The notes under the pieces are model-generated. The model was given only the letters and a program-made list of their open reading frames with translations. It had not been told where the DNA came from and made no database searches. Made by a program: the position numbers and the translations under genes. DNA of 64,000 nucleotides from Nemertoderma westbladi (Eukaryota > Xenacoelomorpha > Nemertodermatida > Nemertodermatidae): positions 1-64,000 of the forward strand of contig JAUCBJ010008367.1 of NCBI GenBank assembly GCA_032718475.1, read 5' to 3'. Shown one piece after another: positions 1-11,300 of this stretch. The first letter of the stretch is position 1. Every line of letters starts with the position of its first letter.

Positions 1-580
1 ATAATATATGCGTGATGCGTGTAGTTGGTGGCCACGTTGTCTGCATATACAGTATACAGTGGTTGGTTGCATGGATAGGAAATAACTATGGAAATATTCG
101 TATACGTGTAGCTAGAACGTGGCGGAATTTCAACACGTATCATAATAGCGTTGGGGTAGGCAGGCCGCTCGGTTGGTTGGTTTGGCGACAGCCGTCGCGG
201 AGTAGCCGTGCGTGGTGGTGGTGGTGGTGGTGGTGAGTTGGCAATCGATTCGATATAATAGGGTAGTGTGGGGCTAGCCATGCGATGAGAAGTTAGGTTA
301 CGCGAAGATGAATATGCGATGGTTGGTTGATGCAACGACGCGAATCAATACTCGCGGGTGGTAACAGTTGTCGAGTAAGGTAGGCATCGTGAGGTTAGGC
401 TACGCGTAGGTGATAAGCAACGATTGGTTGAAGGCACCAATACTGTTGGTGACAGATGGTCATTAAACACCACAATTTAGCACCGGAATTTGGCATTTTT
501 TAATTGCCTCCGAGATGTGGCCCGTAGCCCAGGCTAGGGAGGAGTATGGTGAGGGCTATGCTTCTCCTACTACTCACGTT
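1..580. other. Gene-free flank with a GGT microsatellite
   Basis: No coding region is supported here. A short (GGT)n run lies near 210-234, and the surrounding sequence is rich in TGGTTGG-type words. The two short open frames in this stretch are low-complexity or lack any recognisable domain. Confidence 0.6.
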
Positions 581-1504
581 CAACAGAACGACAGACACAC
601 CGATTCAGTTAATGGTATCCGTTTGCTAAGCTCGCTTACTTGCGTGGCTCGCCCCATACAGGATCAACGACAAGCAAACAATACTATACCAGACCGACGC
701 GACGACCCGACTGTTACAAGTACAAACCAACATATCGCGGTACCATTTTTGTCTGGAACGCGATATAAACGGATTTAAAGAAGATAAATTGAAAAATCAT
801 TTAGGAAAAAATTTATAAAACAAACTAAGAACTGAGCTACAGTATGATAAAAAAAAATAATATATAACAATAATGATTTTTATCAATTACCATATCATAA
901 TAAAATGTAAATTAAATTAATAAATTAAACCAATATAAATCAAATAATTGTACTGTTATTTGTGGGATAAAAAGGTATTGGGTCGAAGGTCCGAATGAGA
1001 CGTGTCCATGAGTGGGTCCGAGTATTAACGAAAATTATTCTGAGCTGCTTGTCATTTGCATTTACGCTGCTTGGACATACAAAGAAGAGCAAGCATAGTC
1101 TACTGTATGTGACACTGTATTAACGAGGGAGGATCAAAGCAACTTCATTGATTCTATCTTTAAATATATTTTTCACCGTAGGCCTACTTTCTCCAGATAA
1201 ACAGTTATTTATAAAACAGTATTTTTATTTATTCACTTATATTAATAATTGTTAAATAAATTTTTAAATTGAATTGAATATGTATTGAAAATATAAATTG
1301 AATAATATGCACTAGAGTATTATCATACAAAATGGTTAAGCACATTAATATTAATTAAATCCAACAGTAACGTAAATGCATTCAATAAGGCCAGTCATGG
1401 CCATAGGGCCTATGCTGATGTGGGGCGAGCGTCGAAAGTAAGCGAGCTTAGCATACAGGTACCACTAACTCAATTAGTGTGTCTCTTGCTCTGTTGTTCT
1501 GTTG
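581..1504. repeat. Inverted-repeat pair, possible foldback element
   Basis: The segment 581-658 reappears in reverse complement at about 1419-1504 with roughly 80% identity. Shared blocks include CAACAGAAC, GCTAAGCTCGCTTACTT and GCTCGCCCCA. The roughly 760 bases between the arms are AT-rich and hold no gene. The arrangement fits a small non-autonomous foldback or MITE-type element, but I find no clear target duplication. A related GTGGCTCGCCCCACA string occurs near 29940, inside the gypsy element, so the word is shared more widely in this genome. Confidence 0.4.
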
Positions 1505-2017
1505 ATCTGTTGTGTCCAATTTTAAACGTTAATAACTCAGCCAAATCTCGATAAAATATATCCAAACTTGGTATATATGTAGTCTGGCAAAAGTGTAGAA
1601 ATTTTCCAAGGTGAAATTGCGTCTCAATAGGAAGGTATTTACTAGAGATCCATAAAGAATACTCATATATGCTATATTTCTCGGGTTCACGGTCCTACTT
1701 ACTGACTTATATCAGAACAAGGCCATCTAAATAACAGGCCATGACGATGACAAGGACCTATAAAATAGGACCTGAAAAATAGAAACCTAGGACCTGCACA
1801 ATTATCGTAGGCTGACTGCTGAATTATCAAATATTATATTTTCCACGAATGCATGGTCCATTATTTAAAAGGAGATAACTAGATTTTCGTAAAGAATTTA
1901 ATTGAAACAGTATTTAATAATTAATTAATTAATTATCGCTCGAGTTCCTGCTGCTTTTATTTGTTTGTGGCTGCCTCTGGCTATGTTTGTGGCAGGTTTG
2001 TGTTAGTAACAATTTTA
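1505..2017. other. Gene-free AT-rich stretch
   Basis: AT-rich sequence with no open frame of note and no domain. I see nothing else that can be named. Confidence 0.5.
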
Positions 2018-2150
2018 GTTACCAATTAAGGGAAAGGAGCAGGTTACAGAGACGGCTTCTTCTAACCAAAACAATAAACGATGTTGTTACCAATTTAAGG
2101 TAAGGAGCAGGTTACAGAAACGGCTTTTTCTAACTAGAACAATAATTGTT
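2018..2150. repeat. Tandem duplication of about 68 bp
   Basis: Two adjacent copies start at 2018 and 2086. Both contain GTTACCAATT, AGGAGCAGGTTACAGA and CGGCTT..TCTAAC, with a few substitutions between them. No coding role is visible. Confidence 0.75.
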
Positions 2151-2900
2151 TAGTTGGCGATGGTTGCTCGCGGAGAAGATTGTCTTCGGGCGAAGTTTGC
2201 TGCGTACCCTACTAAACATTACACATCACGTGTGGCGGGCATTTTGTTAAAATTCCAAACAATCACACCTGGACTACGCTGGGGGGGGGGGGGGGGCTCT
2301 TCCCCCACATCCACAACTACTATAAATATGAATTACAATTTGGGGTCTGGGACCCTACCGTGGGAAATTCCTGGCTACGCGGCTGATTGCGTGGGGTCTT
2401 CGTGCAGCATCTGTGTAACTGTCTTGCAGTTATAATAAATTTATCTATCCAAAAATTATTAGGCTTGGCATCAGCTGGTTGCTAGGAGACTGCAGGATAT
2501 ATCGGTGGGTTTGAAATTCAGCAATACCGGTACAATGCAGCAATAATGTGGCCTTGTGAAGTGTGGTAGGCCTATTTCACTTTCAGCCATTCCAGCATTT
2601 CCAGAATGCAGAGTTCAGAGTACAACACAGGTACCATGAGATGCCTGTACTCAGTACCGGTACTGCTCACTGCGGTTGCTGTATGCGGTAGGCCTAGCTT
2701 TCTAGGTTGGTTGTCAGTCTGTCAATGTGGTACTGCTACTGCATTAGGCCTATCTGAGTATTATCGTACGTGTGGTAGGGCAGGGAGTCCTGAAATTGCC
2801 TGAGTGATGACAGAATTGCGATATCGACACTATTCAGCCATATCATGTACCGGTACGGTACCTTAATCTTATTAAACATATGTTTTAGGGCAATTCCGTC
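2151..2900. other. Gene-free stretch with a G homopolymer
   Basis: This holds a run of about 16 G near 2281-2296 and many short palindromic words such as ACCGGTAC and TAGGCCTA. Those words recur across the window, including in the BEL/Pao leader. The open frames here are short and have no recognisable domains. Confidence 0.5.
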
Positions 2901-3284
2901 GTTACGGACTCACATTCATACGCAGTTTTCTAATTTAATTGGCATATTTAATAAATAACTTTACAATATAAATAACATTCACCTATGGTGGCTAATGGAT
3001 TAATGGTGCATCTTTACATTGACTTATAACAAAGAGTTTTTAACTCATTTGATTCATAGGATATTGTAAATACAGTACCCGTTACGGACTCACATGCAAA
3101 TGGACAAAGAAAAGTTACCCAATTGTATTTTGACAAATTCTCTTGAATGAAATATTTAATGCCATACGTTATAACTTTCACAATGCGAGGTAGATACAAC
3201 AAATTTTTTAAAATGGTGGTGAACCACATTTATAGAGAAATTGTTCGTTACGGACTCACAGAAAAAAAATGTTACGGACTCACA
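2901..3284. repeat. Four copies of the motif GTTACGGACTCACA
   Basis: The 14-base word occurs at 2901, 3081, 3247 and 3271, all on the plus strand. Two inverted copies and one variant copy lie at 17821, 17842 and 18004, on the far side of the satellite that holds BEL/Pao copy 1. The regular wording and spacing suggest pieces of one dispersed repeat. Frames crossing the motifs look non-coding. Confidence 0.6.
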
Positions 3285-3777
3285 CTTGAAATCGTTATGC
3301 ACTCGTTATATTTTTTAGAAAAAAGAGCAACGACCAAAGAATGCTCATGGTGTTTATTCAATAAATATCTTTATTAATTATATACCTTTCACAATGTACT
3401 GTACCTTAAGAATCACTATTAGATATATCTTTAGTAGTGTTCATTAAGTGAACTGTACATCTTATCTACTGTATGAGATGGAGTAGGCATATTTGGTGTG
3501 TGTATATTAGTGTATATTTAATATCCTATAAGTTCATATGACCATAATTTGTTAAAATGACCAATTTCTAATTCTTTAACAACATAAATACCACGTTCAC
3601 GTAAAATTTTTTATACTGGAAAATAAATTTTAAACAGTATTTCGTTGTATTTATGTTTTACGATCACTACTATCACAGTCCACAGTTCCACCTTGGCGTA
3701 GTTTGTTAAATCGGTGGCATTGAAATCACATCTCTCCTTGGGTCATGGCATGGGTTCGATCCCATTATGGGGGCTAG
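3285..3777. other. Gene-free stretch with a tRNA-like B-box
   Basis: AT-rich sequence without a gene. Near 3750-3766 the string GGGTTCGATCCCA resembles the T-arm (polymerase III B box) of a tRNA. It could be the remnant of a tRNA-derived SINE. No complete cloverleaf can be drawn, so I do not call a tRNA gene. Confidence 0.3.
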
Positions 3778-4038
3778 GTCCGGCCCGGAGATACTAAGTC
3801 CGGCCCAGAGATACTAAGTCCGGCCCGGAGATACTATCTCAGGCCCGGAGATACTAAGTCCGGCCCGGAGATACTAAGTCCGGCCCGGAGATACTAAGTC
3901 CGGCCCGGAGATACTATCTCAGGCCCAGAGATACTAAGTCCGGCCCAGAGATACTATCTCAGGCCCGGAGATACTAAGTCCGGCCCGGAGATACTAAGTC
4001 CGGCCCAGAGATACTATCTCAGGCCCAGAGATACTAAG
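3778..4038. repeat. 20-bp satellite, left arm
   Basis: About 13 units of a 20-bp repeat in two versions: GGCCCGGAGATACTAAGTCC and GGCCCGGAGATACTATCTCA. The second version contains the perfect palindrome GAGATACTATCTC. The array runs straight into the end of the BEL/Pao copy 1 LTR, whose terminal TG is at 4039. The same array, in the same orientation, resumes beyond the other end of copy 1 at about 16158. The element therefore sits within the satellite. Confidence 0.95.
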
Positions 4039-5210
4039 TGTTCGCGCTTTCAGACCTTCAGCAGTTTAACCTGCCAAATTTGGGTGTCTTCTAGATTATA
4101 AATCGACTTTAGCCTATGACGAGTATTTGATACACTACATTAGCCGAAGCCAGTCTATGCGCGACCATTCACCCGCTGGATATACCCGGGAGACTGGATT
4201 CGGAAGCATTGACCTTATTGCGGTGTAGGCCTACTGTATTATTCGACTGATCGTTAATATATAATTTCTGACAAATATTATTCACTTTTGGGAAATATTA
4301 ACAGTTCCTTTAGGACGTGGCGCTCTAAATATGTAAACAGAGTTATGACTTACACTAGACACAACGGGATGGCTATGGATTCACGTATAAAGCGCATTCT
4401 TTAGGAGATGCTTTGTTATCAGTCACAATCATGCACACTACCGCACAATGCTGCACACCGATCTGCCGACCTTCACTAAATTTAGTCACATATAAAGAGA
4501 ACAACGACCGACACATGTAGTGCCTATGAAATAGCATTAGATTCACTCCAAAACCACTTTAATGTAAGTCGCAATTGTTATATGTAACCGGTCTCTCTAA
4601 CCTTCAGTGTATCAAGAAGATTGGGGTTTCTGATTATTGATCGATATTATCCAAATATAACAATATTTCATCAACTGATATAATGAATAACCGACAGTAA
4701 ATAGCAGTAAAAATGCGGTGTTTATAGTTGACAATATGATTTGCATTGATAGGATCAGATTGTTTGATAGGTAGGATAACAGTTATACGTTTCTATGATC
4801 AAGCCTACTAATGTTTGGCTAAAGCCTGAAAACACAGAATTCCAAAGCCGGTCTTATGGCTGTGAACAAAAATACACATACTGACTGAATCGCATGAGTT
4901 TCTGTATACAATCCCCAACACAGAGTCAAAAAACGCTCTGATTGGTCGACCGAACAAAGAGAGAACAAAGAACAAAGAAATGTTACACGTGGACATATCA
5001 GCTGTTAGATGTCGTCATGGTAACTACACTGTATCAAGAGGATTTTGGCTTATTGCGACATAAGATCGCTAGTTATGTCCGCTAAAGTACACAGCTAGTT
5101 ATGTCCGCTAAAACACCCGTACAGTAAGGAAACGGCTTTTATGTCCGTTAAAACACCTACAGAGTACTTTGCGGGGAAAATAACTGGCTAGATCCGCAAA
5201 AGCCTTTACA
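4039..5210 (-). repeat. BEL/Pao copy 1, 3' LTR
   Basis: On the minus strand this 1,172-bp segment begins TGTAAAGGC and ends GCGCGAACA. It therefore has TG...CA ends and matches the LTRs of copy 2 (38697-39859 and 56233-57412) and copy 3 (59462-60665) along its length, with visible divergence. The word CTCCC, complement of the GGGAG purine tract, lies just inside it. The matching 5' LTR of this copy is missing. Confidence 0.93.
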
Positions 5211-5733
5211 CCGCTCCCAGAAAATGGGATTTATTCTATAAAATATAAAAAATCACAGTTTCTAAATTATAAAAATACTCTAAACAGTTAGTTTTTCTTG
5301 CGCGGACGGCGTTTACGCAGTTTTTTGAGGCTAGCAAGAGTCCTTTTTTCTTTGGGGCGAGCCACTTTACTAGGAGGGCTATAACCCTTGGGTAAAGGGT
5401 GCAATACAATTGCATCTGAAGGGTTAGGGTTACGGTCGATGTCTCGTCCATTTCGATATGCTTCTCCTCGAGCTGATTTTCCTCCGCTTATCGTTGGATG
5501 CGTTCGTCCAAAACTCTTGCAGAGAATAGGGTCGTCCAAGTTCGATATCTTCTTAGAGATTCTGAATTTCCTGATCGAACTGAGATAAAGTTAATTCGTT
5601 TACCGCTTGGACTTGTTGCTGCAATTTACGTTTCTCTAAACAATTGTAGGTTCATTTTCCGATCTTTTGACGAATAGTGTCCAACGCGTTTCGTACAACT
5701 CTCTCCTCCGCCTCGGTGACAGGTTGTATCGGG
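5211..5733 (-). pseudogene. BEL/Pao copy 1: remnant of ORF B/C
   Basis: This is the collapsed remainder of the long accessory ORF B/C of copy 2. From the right it matches the start of ORF B (the region around 52984-53280 of copy 2). It then jumps directly to the last 50 or so codons of ORF C, which end in the very basic tail (stop at 5288). About 2.7 kb found in copy 2 is missing. In-frame stops lie in the ORF B part. It is useful as proof that ORF A, B and C are part of the family and lie between pol and the 3' LTR. The product of this copy cannot be functional. Confidence 0.85.
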
Positions 5734-6753
5734 TTAAACAGGGACGATGATACGGTTGAATGGCGATATTAGATGTCCGCGTCCCAATCCGACTAGGTAA
5801 GATGGGCGAATATTTAGGGAGCCCACAACCGGAGTGCCACCGACTAACTGTTCGGGTAACACTAGATCTTTGAACAGTGAGTACAGTTCGGGAGGATCCG
5901 TGATACTATTAGGATCAAGAGTCTGAGGTCTAACTAGGGATTGAGGAGGTCTGACCGAGTGTTCCGGAACTCCGATCATAGGTTTATTTAAGGATCGTTT
6001 GAATCGAGCGAGCGTAGGTGATACATCGAACAAGTTTCGCTCGAAACTCCCGTAAATATAGCGAGTAAAACCGTGTTTAAAGCAACGTCTCTACGGATGT
6101 TTATGTCTTTCCGTTTGTTGGTTGGGTCTTGGGCATTCATCGCAATAATACCAAAGACGCACGTCTTGTAGGGGAAACGCGGGTGATATTTATTCGGTTT
6201 TACAATATTCCTCCATCTGTTCGAAGCTATCTGGGATGACAGGTAGCGGTCGATCGGCGGTAAGATACATCATAGTGAAATAGAGTCGTTTGAGTTCTAT
6301 CATAGGATCCTGATGTATACCTTGAGGATATCAAGTTTCTAGATTTTGTTGACTGGCAATATTGAGATATGTTTCTCTCAGGAATTCCAGATAATCGTTG
6401 AAGTTGCTGCGTTTATCCGGCTCTTCAACGTCTTCTCTTTCGAGTCTGTTTTGAATAGAATTCTCGTGTTCCATTCTCGGTTTATCGTTCCGCCTCCGCT
6501 GGGTAGGATATTTAAATAGTACCATTTCCCTTTCGGTGTCGACATCGTCCGTATCGTGTAAATCGATAGGATGGCCGGTAGTTAAGAAGTCCATATACGT
6601 ACCATTACCATTCCATTGCGGTTCGATATAACGACAATCGTCCTCCGTAGTAGTTGGACCAGCGTCGCCGCGTATCAAGCTATCAACAAACGCTTGTAAA
6701 GGTAGAGTATATCGCTCCCTGATACCAAGATCATCTTCTATCAACTCAGTCAT
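5734..6753 (-). pseudogene. BEL/Pao copy 1: broken ORF A
   Basis: The minus-strand reading starts with Met at 6753 and matches ORF A of copy 2 from its first residue, giving independent support for that start. It is interrupted by a TGA at 6331 (CGA in copy 2, a CpG-to-TpG change), by at least two more stops between 6060 and 6210, and by a deletion after residue 45. The C-terminal part (about 6033-5734) keeps the ORF A frame until near the point where ORF B is entered in a +1 frame, as in copy 2. Confidence 0.85.
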
Positions 6754-8387
6754 ATCTGCTATATGAGTTTATCAATATTATAATGAGTTTATATTTAGGC
6801 TAGCGGGCGTCGCTGCCTACCCCACTCGGCCCCCGGACAGCGCAAGATCCTCAGCGCTGGTGTACTTTCGCCGATGTGCCTATCGCCAACGTAGTAGCTG
6901 CACAACGACCACAACAACCAGCGCGAGTCACTCCACCATCCATCCCAAAGGCTTAGATTTACTTCAGGTTTTTACTGGAGAGTTAGGGCTACTTTCACAA
7001 TTGCGACTCGCTACTGTAAACACACTTTAGTAGTAACATTCACCTATAAACGCACAAATTCCACACAACTGTCACAAATCGCACACATTCGGGCCATTTG
7101 TCCGTTAGTCAGTGCCTTCCAGAATGCCACGTTATTATTGGGTATCCTGGGATACTAGCAGTATGCTATTTATTCCTTATGTTATTCAAGGGGGCAAGCC
7201 TTTATTGTTCTTTTAACTCACTTCTAATTCTAGCGTGGTTGTTGCCATGGTGACATTATGGAAAGCTAGCAGTAGAATTAGGGTAATTCTCATGCATACA
7301 GATCTGGGATGCTATTTAATAGTAATTCTTTAATTGTCAATATTCCTCTTTATACATGATTTTATGAATTTTAATCGGCTATTGACTATATATTGGAGAT
7401 TCTCGCACACTACTACACTTAATAGAGTGAATCTCCGCTCCCATGATCTATTAATTAATGGAATTTTGGGAATGTTATAAATTGTATAAAAATGACAATT
7501 TATCAAATTCATTAAAACATGAATTTAAATTTATTCCCGTAAATTTTATTATTTAATATTAAATAGACACAATTTTATTCCAGAACATGTCTGGGGACTA
7601 GGATCCTTGATTCTAGGAAATTGGTCTTTTTTAAGAATGTCGGTAAGTGCTACGATATCTTAATAGACTAGAATTTTAAAGGATCTAAAATTTGACAGAT
7701 TTTGTAAATATTAATAATTAATATTTAGGATGGGCACCAGTTTATTCCAGAACTTGTCTGGGGACGTTAACCACTGATTCTAGAATTTTGTCTTTCAAGT
7801 ATATCGGTGGGTACCGCGATATCTTAATCGACTAGAATTACCGATGGTCAAAGGGTTTAACAGATTTATTTTGCGTTTTACGCTACTGTTAAAGGGGCAT
7901 CACGCTACTATATGTATTATTTAATATACGGTATGAGAGCAATATCGCACGAAGCAATGTCAGTGAGAAGAGGCAAGTCGTTTCCAAGGTCTACCCAGAG
8001 CTTGGTTTAGCCGAGACACGAGGATCTGAATTTTGCATTCCTAATACTCTGCTTACCAATAATACTTAAATATAGTAGGAGCTTTATTGTACTTTAATAA
8101 GTACGGACATTCCATCTTACTGTAGTCACGTATGTGTAATGTAATACGGACAGTAAGGAAAGAGAAAATAATTATTTCTCGCCGTCGCACTAAATATATA
8201 ATATATAAGTAATTAATTATTAAACGCGAATATATATTGCACTAATCTACTAGATAATCGCTAAAATAACATTCTACTAAATAAAATTAAAAAAAACGAT
8301 TATAATAAAATTACATAATAATACGTACCTAAATATAAAATAATAAAAATATAAGATAATATAGTCACACACCCACTCCAGCCGTTG
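6754..8387 (-). other. BEL/Pao copy 1: pol to ORF A spacer
   Basis: Non-coding spacer homologous to 50264-51899 of copy 2. It holds two copies (near 7574 and 7740) of a sequence that reads on the minus strand as the hairpin CCAGA-N5-TCTGG followed immediately by AATAAA. These are the same units as in copy 2. No gene is seen. Confidence 0.8.
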
Positions 8388-11300
8388 TTAAGTTGGGGAT
8401 TCCCTAGATGTTTGTTGGATTAGGGAGGTGGTCGTGGGAAGAGTATCTTGCCTTCCATAGTTTCCGGAGAGTTCTCTGTCTCTTTCCAGTAAACATAAAC
8501 GACCAACTGGGCGATTGAGCTGCTGTGTCTCGAAGACAATTCCCGGTTTCTTGAAGTTACGTCGCATGACGACGAGTTCTACCGATCGCACCAAACCATC
8601 ATCCGAGATGTGAGTCTCGATGATACGACCTGTCTGCCGCCTCTTACGTGGAAGATCTGAATCCACAATAAGGACCATGTCTCCAGCGCTGACGTTTTCT
8701 TGCTGCGCAAACCACTTAGTTCGAAGTTGTAGCGTGGGCAGATAATGTTTTTCGAAATGGTCAGCGATACGACGGGATAACAACTGCATAAGTTGCCAAG
8801 TTTGCCGGCAGTATTCGTCTCCGTCTGTGATTTCCGATCGTGGGAGCATGGCTACAGGTTTCTTCAGTAGGAAGTGCGCGGGTGTTAGCGCTTCCAGGGA
8901 ATCGGGACTCGATGAGACTGGCATAAGCGGTCTCTCGTTGAGATAGGCGGCGATTTTCTCCATTAACGTCCGCAAAAGTTTGTCGGTGAGATACGCGCGG
9001 CACGGCACTATGAAGTGAAATGCGGTCTTCACGCTCCTGATTAATCTCTCACAACTTCCTCCCCACCAAGGGGCGTCGGCGGCGTTGAAGGTCCAGCTAG
9101 ACGCTGTTACCCTTAGCTGATCGTCCACCTGTCTTTGGTTCCAATCTTTGACGTAAGCTTTGATTTCATTGTTGGCACCAATGAAGTTCGTTCCCTTATC
9201 AGATCTCATTGTGTTACTAGTTCCAAAGCGAGCGATCTGTCGTCGTAAGCTCAATAGGAAGCTGTTGGTAGATAAATCGTTCACCATATCGAGATGGATA
9301 GCTCTACAAGTCATACAAACAAAGATGACACACCATCTCTTGACTATAGTCCTAGCACGATATACTTCAATAGGGCCAAATAAATCTACACCGGTATTAG
9401 TAAAGGGTGGTTCATAGAAGCTTACTCGTTCCCTAGGTAATTCTGCCTCTCGCTGTGTTAAAGGCCTACTGAATGCTTTCCTACAGGGTATGCAGTTCCT
9501 AAGAACTTGGTTCAGAGCTCTACGGGGTTTATAAAAATAATAGCGAGTTCGAATTTCGCTAAGAACTCGCTCTCTACCAGCATGATAAAGTTTGCTGTGA
9601 ACATCTACAATCATTTTGATTTGTATTTCAAGATTTCTAATGAGTATGGGAAACTTGGTGTCAAAGGATAATGGAGCATTAGTTAATCTTCCTCCAACAC
9701 GTATCAACCCATCTATCATTGTGCTAGAGAAACGATCCCTTAAGCGCATCTGTGGATTTCTCAACAACAGGAAATACTTATCGGAATCCTCATAGCATTG
9801 CAGGAGTCTCAGCATCTGCTTGTTGGTTTCTTCATGCTCCTGATAACTGATCCTCTCCTTCAGGAACCTGTCGGATATCTTATATTTGGGAAGATCTTTA
9901 ACAACATGGACCTGCACAGATGTCAGTGGAGCGGTATCATTATTGGTCTTCGCCCTGGAGTAGTGATGATGAAAACATCGCTTTAAATTGTAACGGCTTA
10001 CAGAGCCGATTCCAGGAACTGTAGTGATATATCGCTCTCTGCAGGAGAGGTGAGAGTCCTTGCGAGACGTCTGGTATTCCAGATTTCCAATCCTTCTCTC
10101 TGATTTCTACAACAGACTTATTTGTGGCTGTGGGTTTCGGATCCAAAGCGTCGTCTCCGGAAGTGTGTAGTACAGACAGATCTACCACGGGTTTAAATAA
10201 CTTCGATTTACTCGCCCGAGTTTTAGGTTTGACTTTCTCCGCTCCCTTGGCCTGTCTAATCTCTGCCGTAGTAAGATGAGGAGGCCATTCATCCTCTTCT
10301 TTGCTTAGGAAGTCGGGTCCACCTAACCAGTCTGGAGTATCTATCAGTTCTTGTGGAGTTGCTCCCCTGGAGGCGATGTCTGCTGGATTAATCGTTCCGG
10401 GGCAATGTCTCCATTGATCCATCTTCGTGCGACTAAGTATAATGGCTACTCTGTTGGTAACGAAGACGCTGAACCGACAGACTTTATTGGTTATATACTC
10501 CAACACGAGTAAAGCATCGGTCCAATAGACAATTTTCTCCAGTGGATAGTCGATCTGTTCTGTTACATTCCGGCCGATGGCTGTAGCGTATAGAGCCGCT
10601 TTTAACTCCACTCGAGGAACTTTCAACTTGTTGTTTATCAATGCCTTAGAGGTAACCAAGGCGACTTTGATTCCATCCGGAGTTTCCACTCTTAGGTAGG
10701 CTACTATACCTATTCCCATATCGCTGGCGTCTCCAAACACATGGAGTTGATAGGAATACGTAGGGAGAACATGACCAAAATATGAACGGGAAATTATAAA
10801 GTTCTCGATGGCTGGTAGAGAATCTTCCCATTTCATCCACTTCTTTAATAATTCTCCCTTAAGTGGATCGTCCCATGAGTGGTTTTCAAGCCACATTTGT
10901 TGTACTAAACTCCGAGCAATCAATATAACTGGGCTAATAAATCCCAATGGATCGAAATAAGTACTCAGGATACTTAAACAAATCCGTTTAGTCCGAACTG
11001 GATTATCTCGCTGTTTTAGCTGGAAAAACAGGATATCTCTCTCTGTGTCCCATTTCAAACCAAGTGTCTTGGTTTCTGGAAGATCATCTTTAATTAGGTC
11101 TAGGTCTTTCGCTCCTCGATCTTCTACCGGGGTCGATTCCAGAAACTCACGGGAGTTGCTGGTGAATTTAGTTAATCGAAATCCACCTCTTTTTAAGCAC
11201 TCCACCATTCCTTTGGCGACATCAATGGCTTCTTCCACAGATGGAAGGGACTTTAAATTGTCGTCCATGTATATATCCTGTTTGATGTTGTCGATCACCT

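Noticed and set aside
3745-3770. Possible tRNA gene
   Set aside because: Only a B-box/T-arm-like string is present. No acceptor, D or anticodon arms can be paired. The same applies near 36195-36215.
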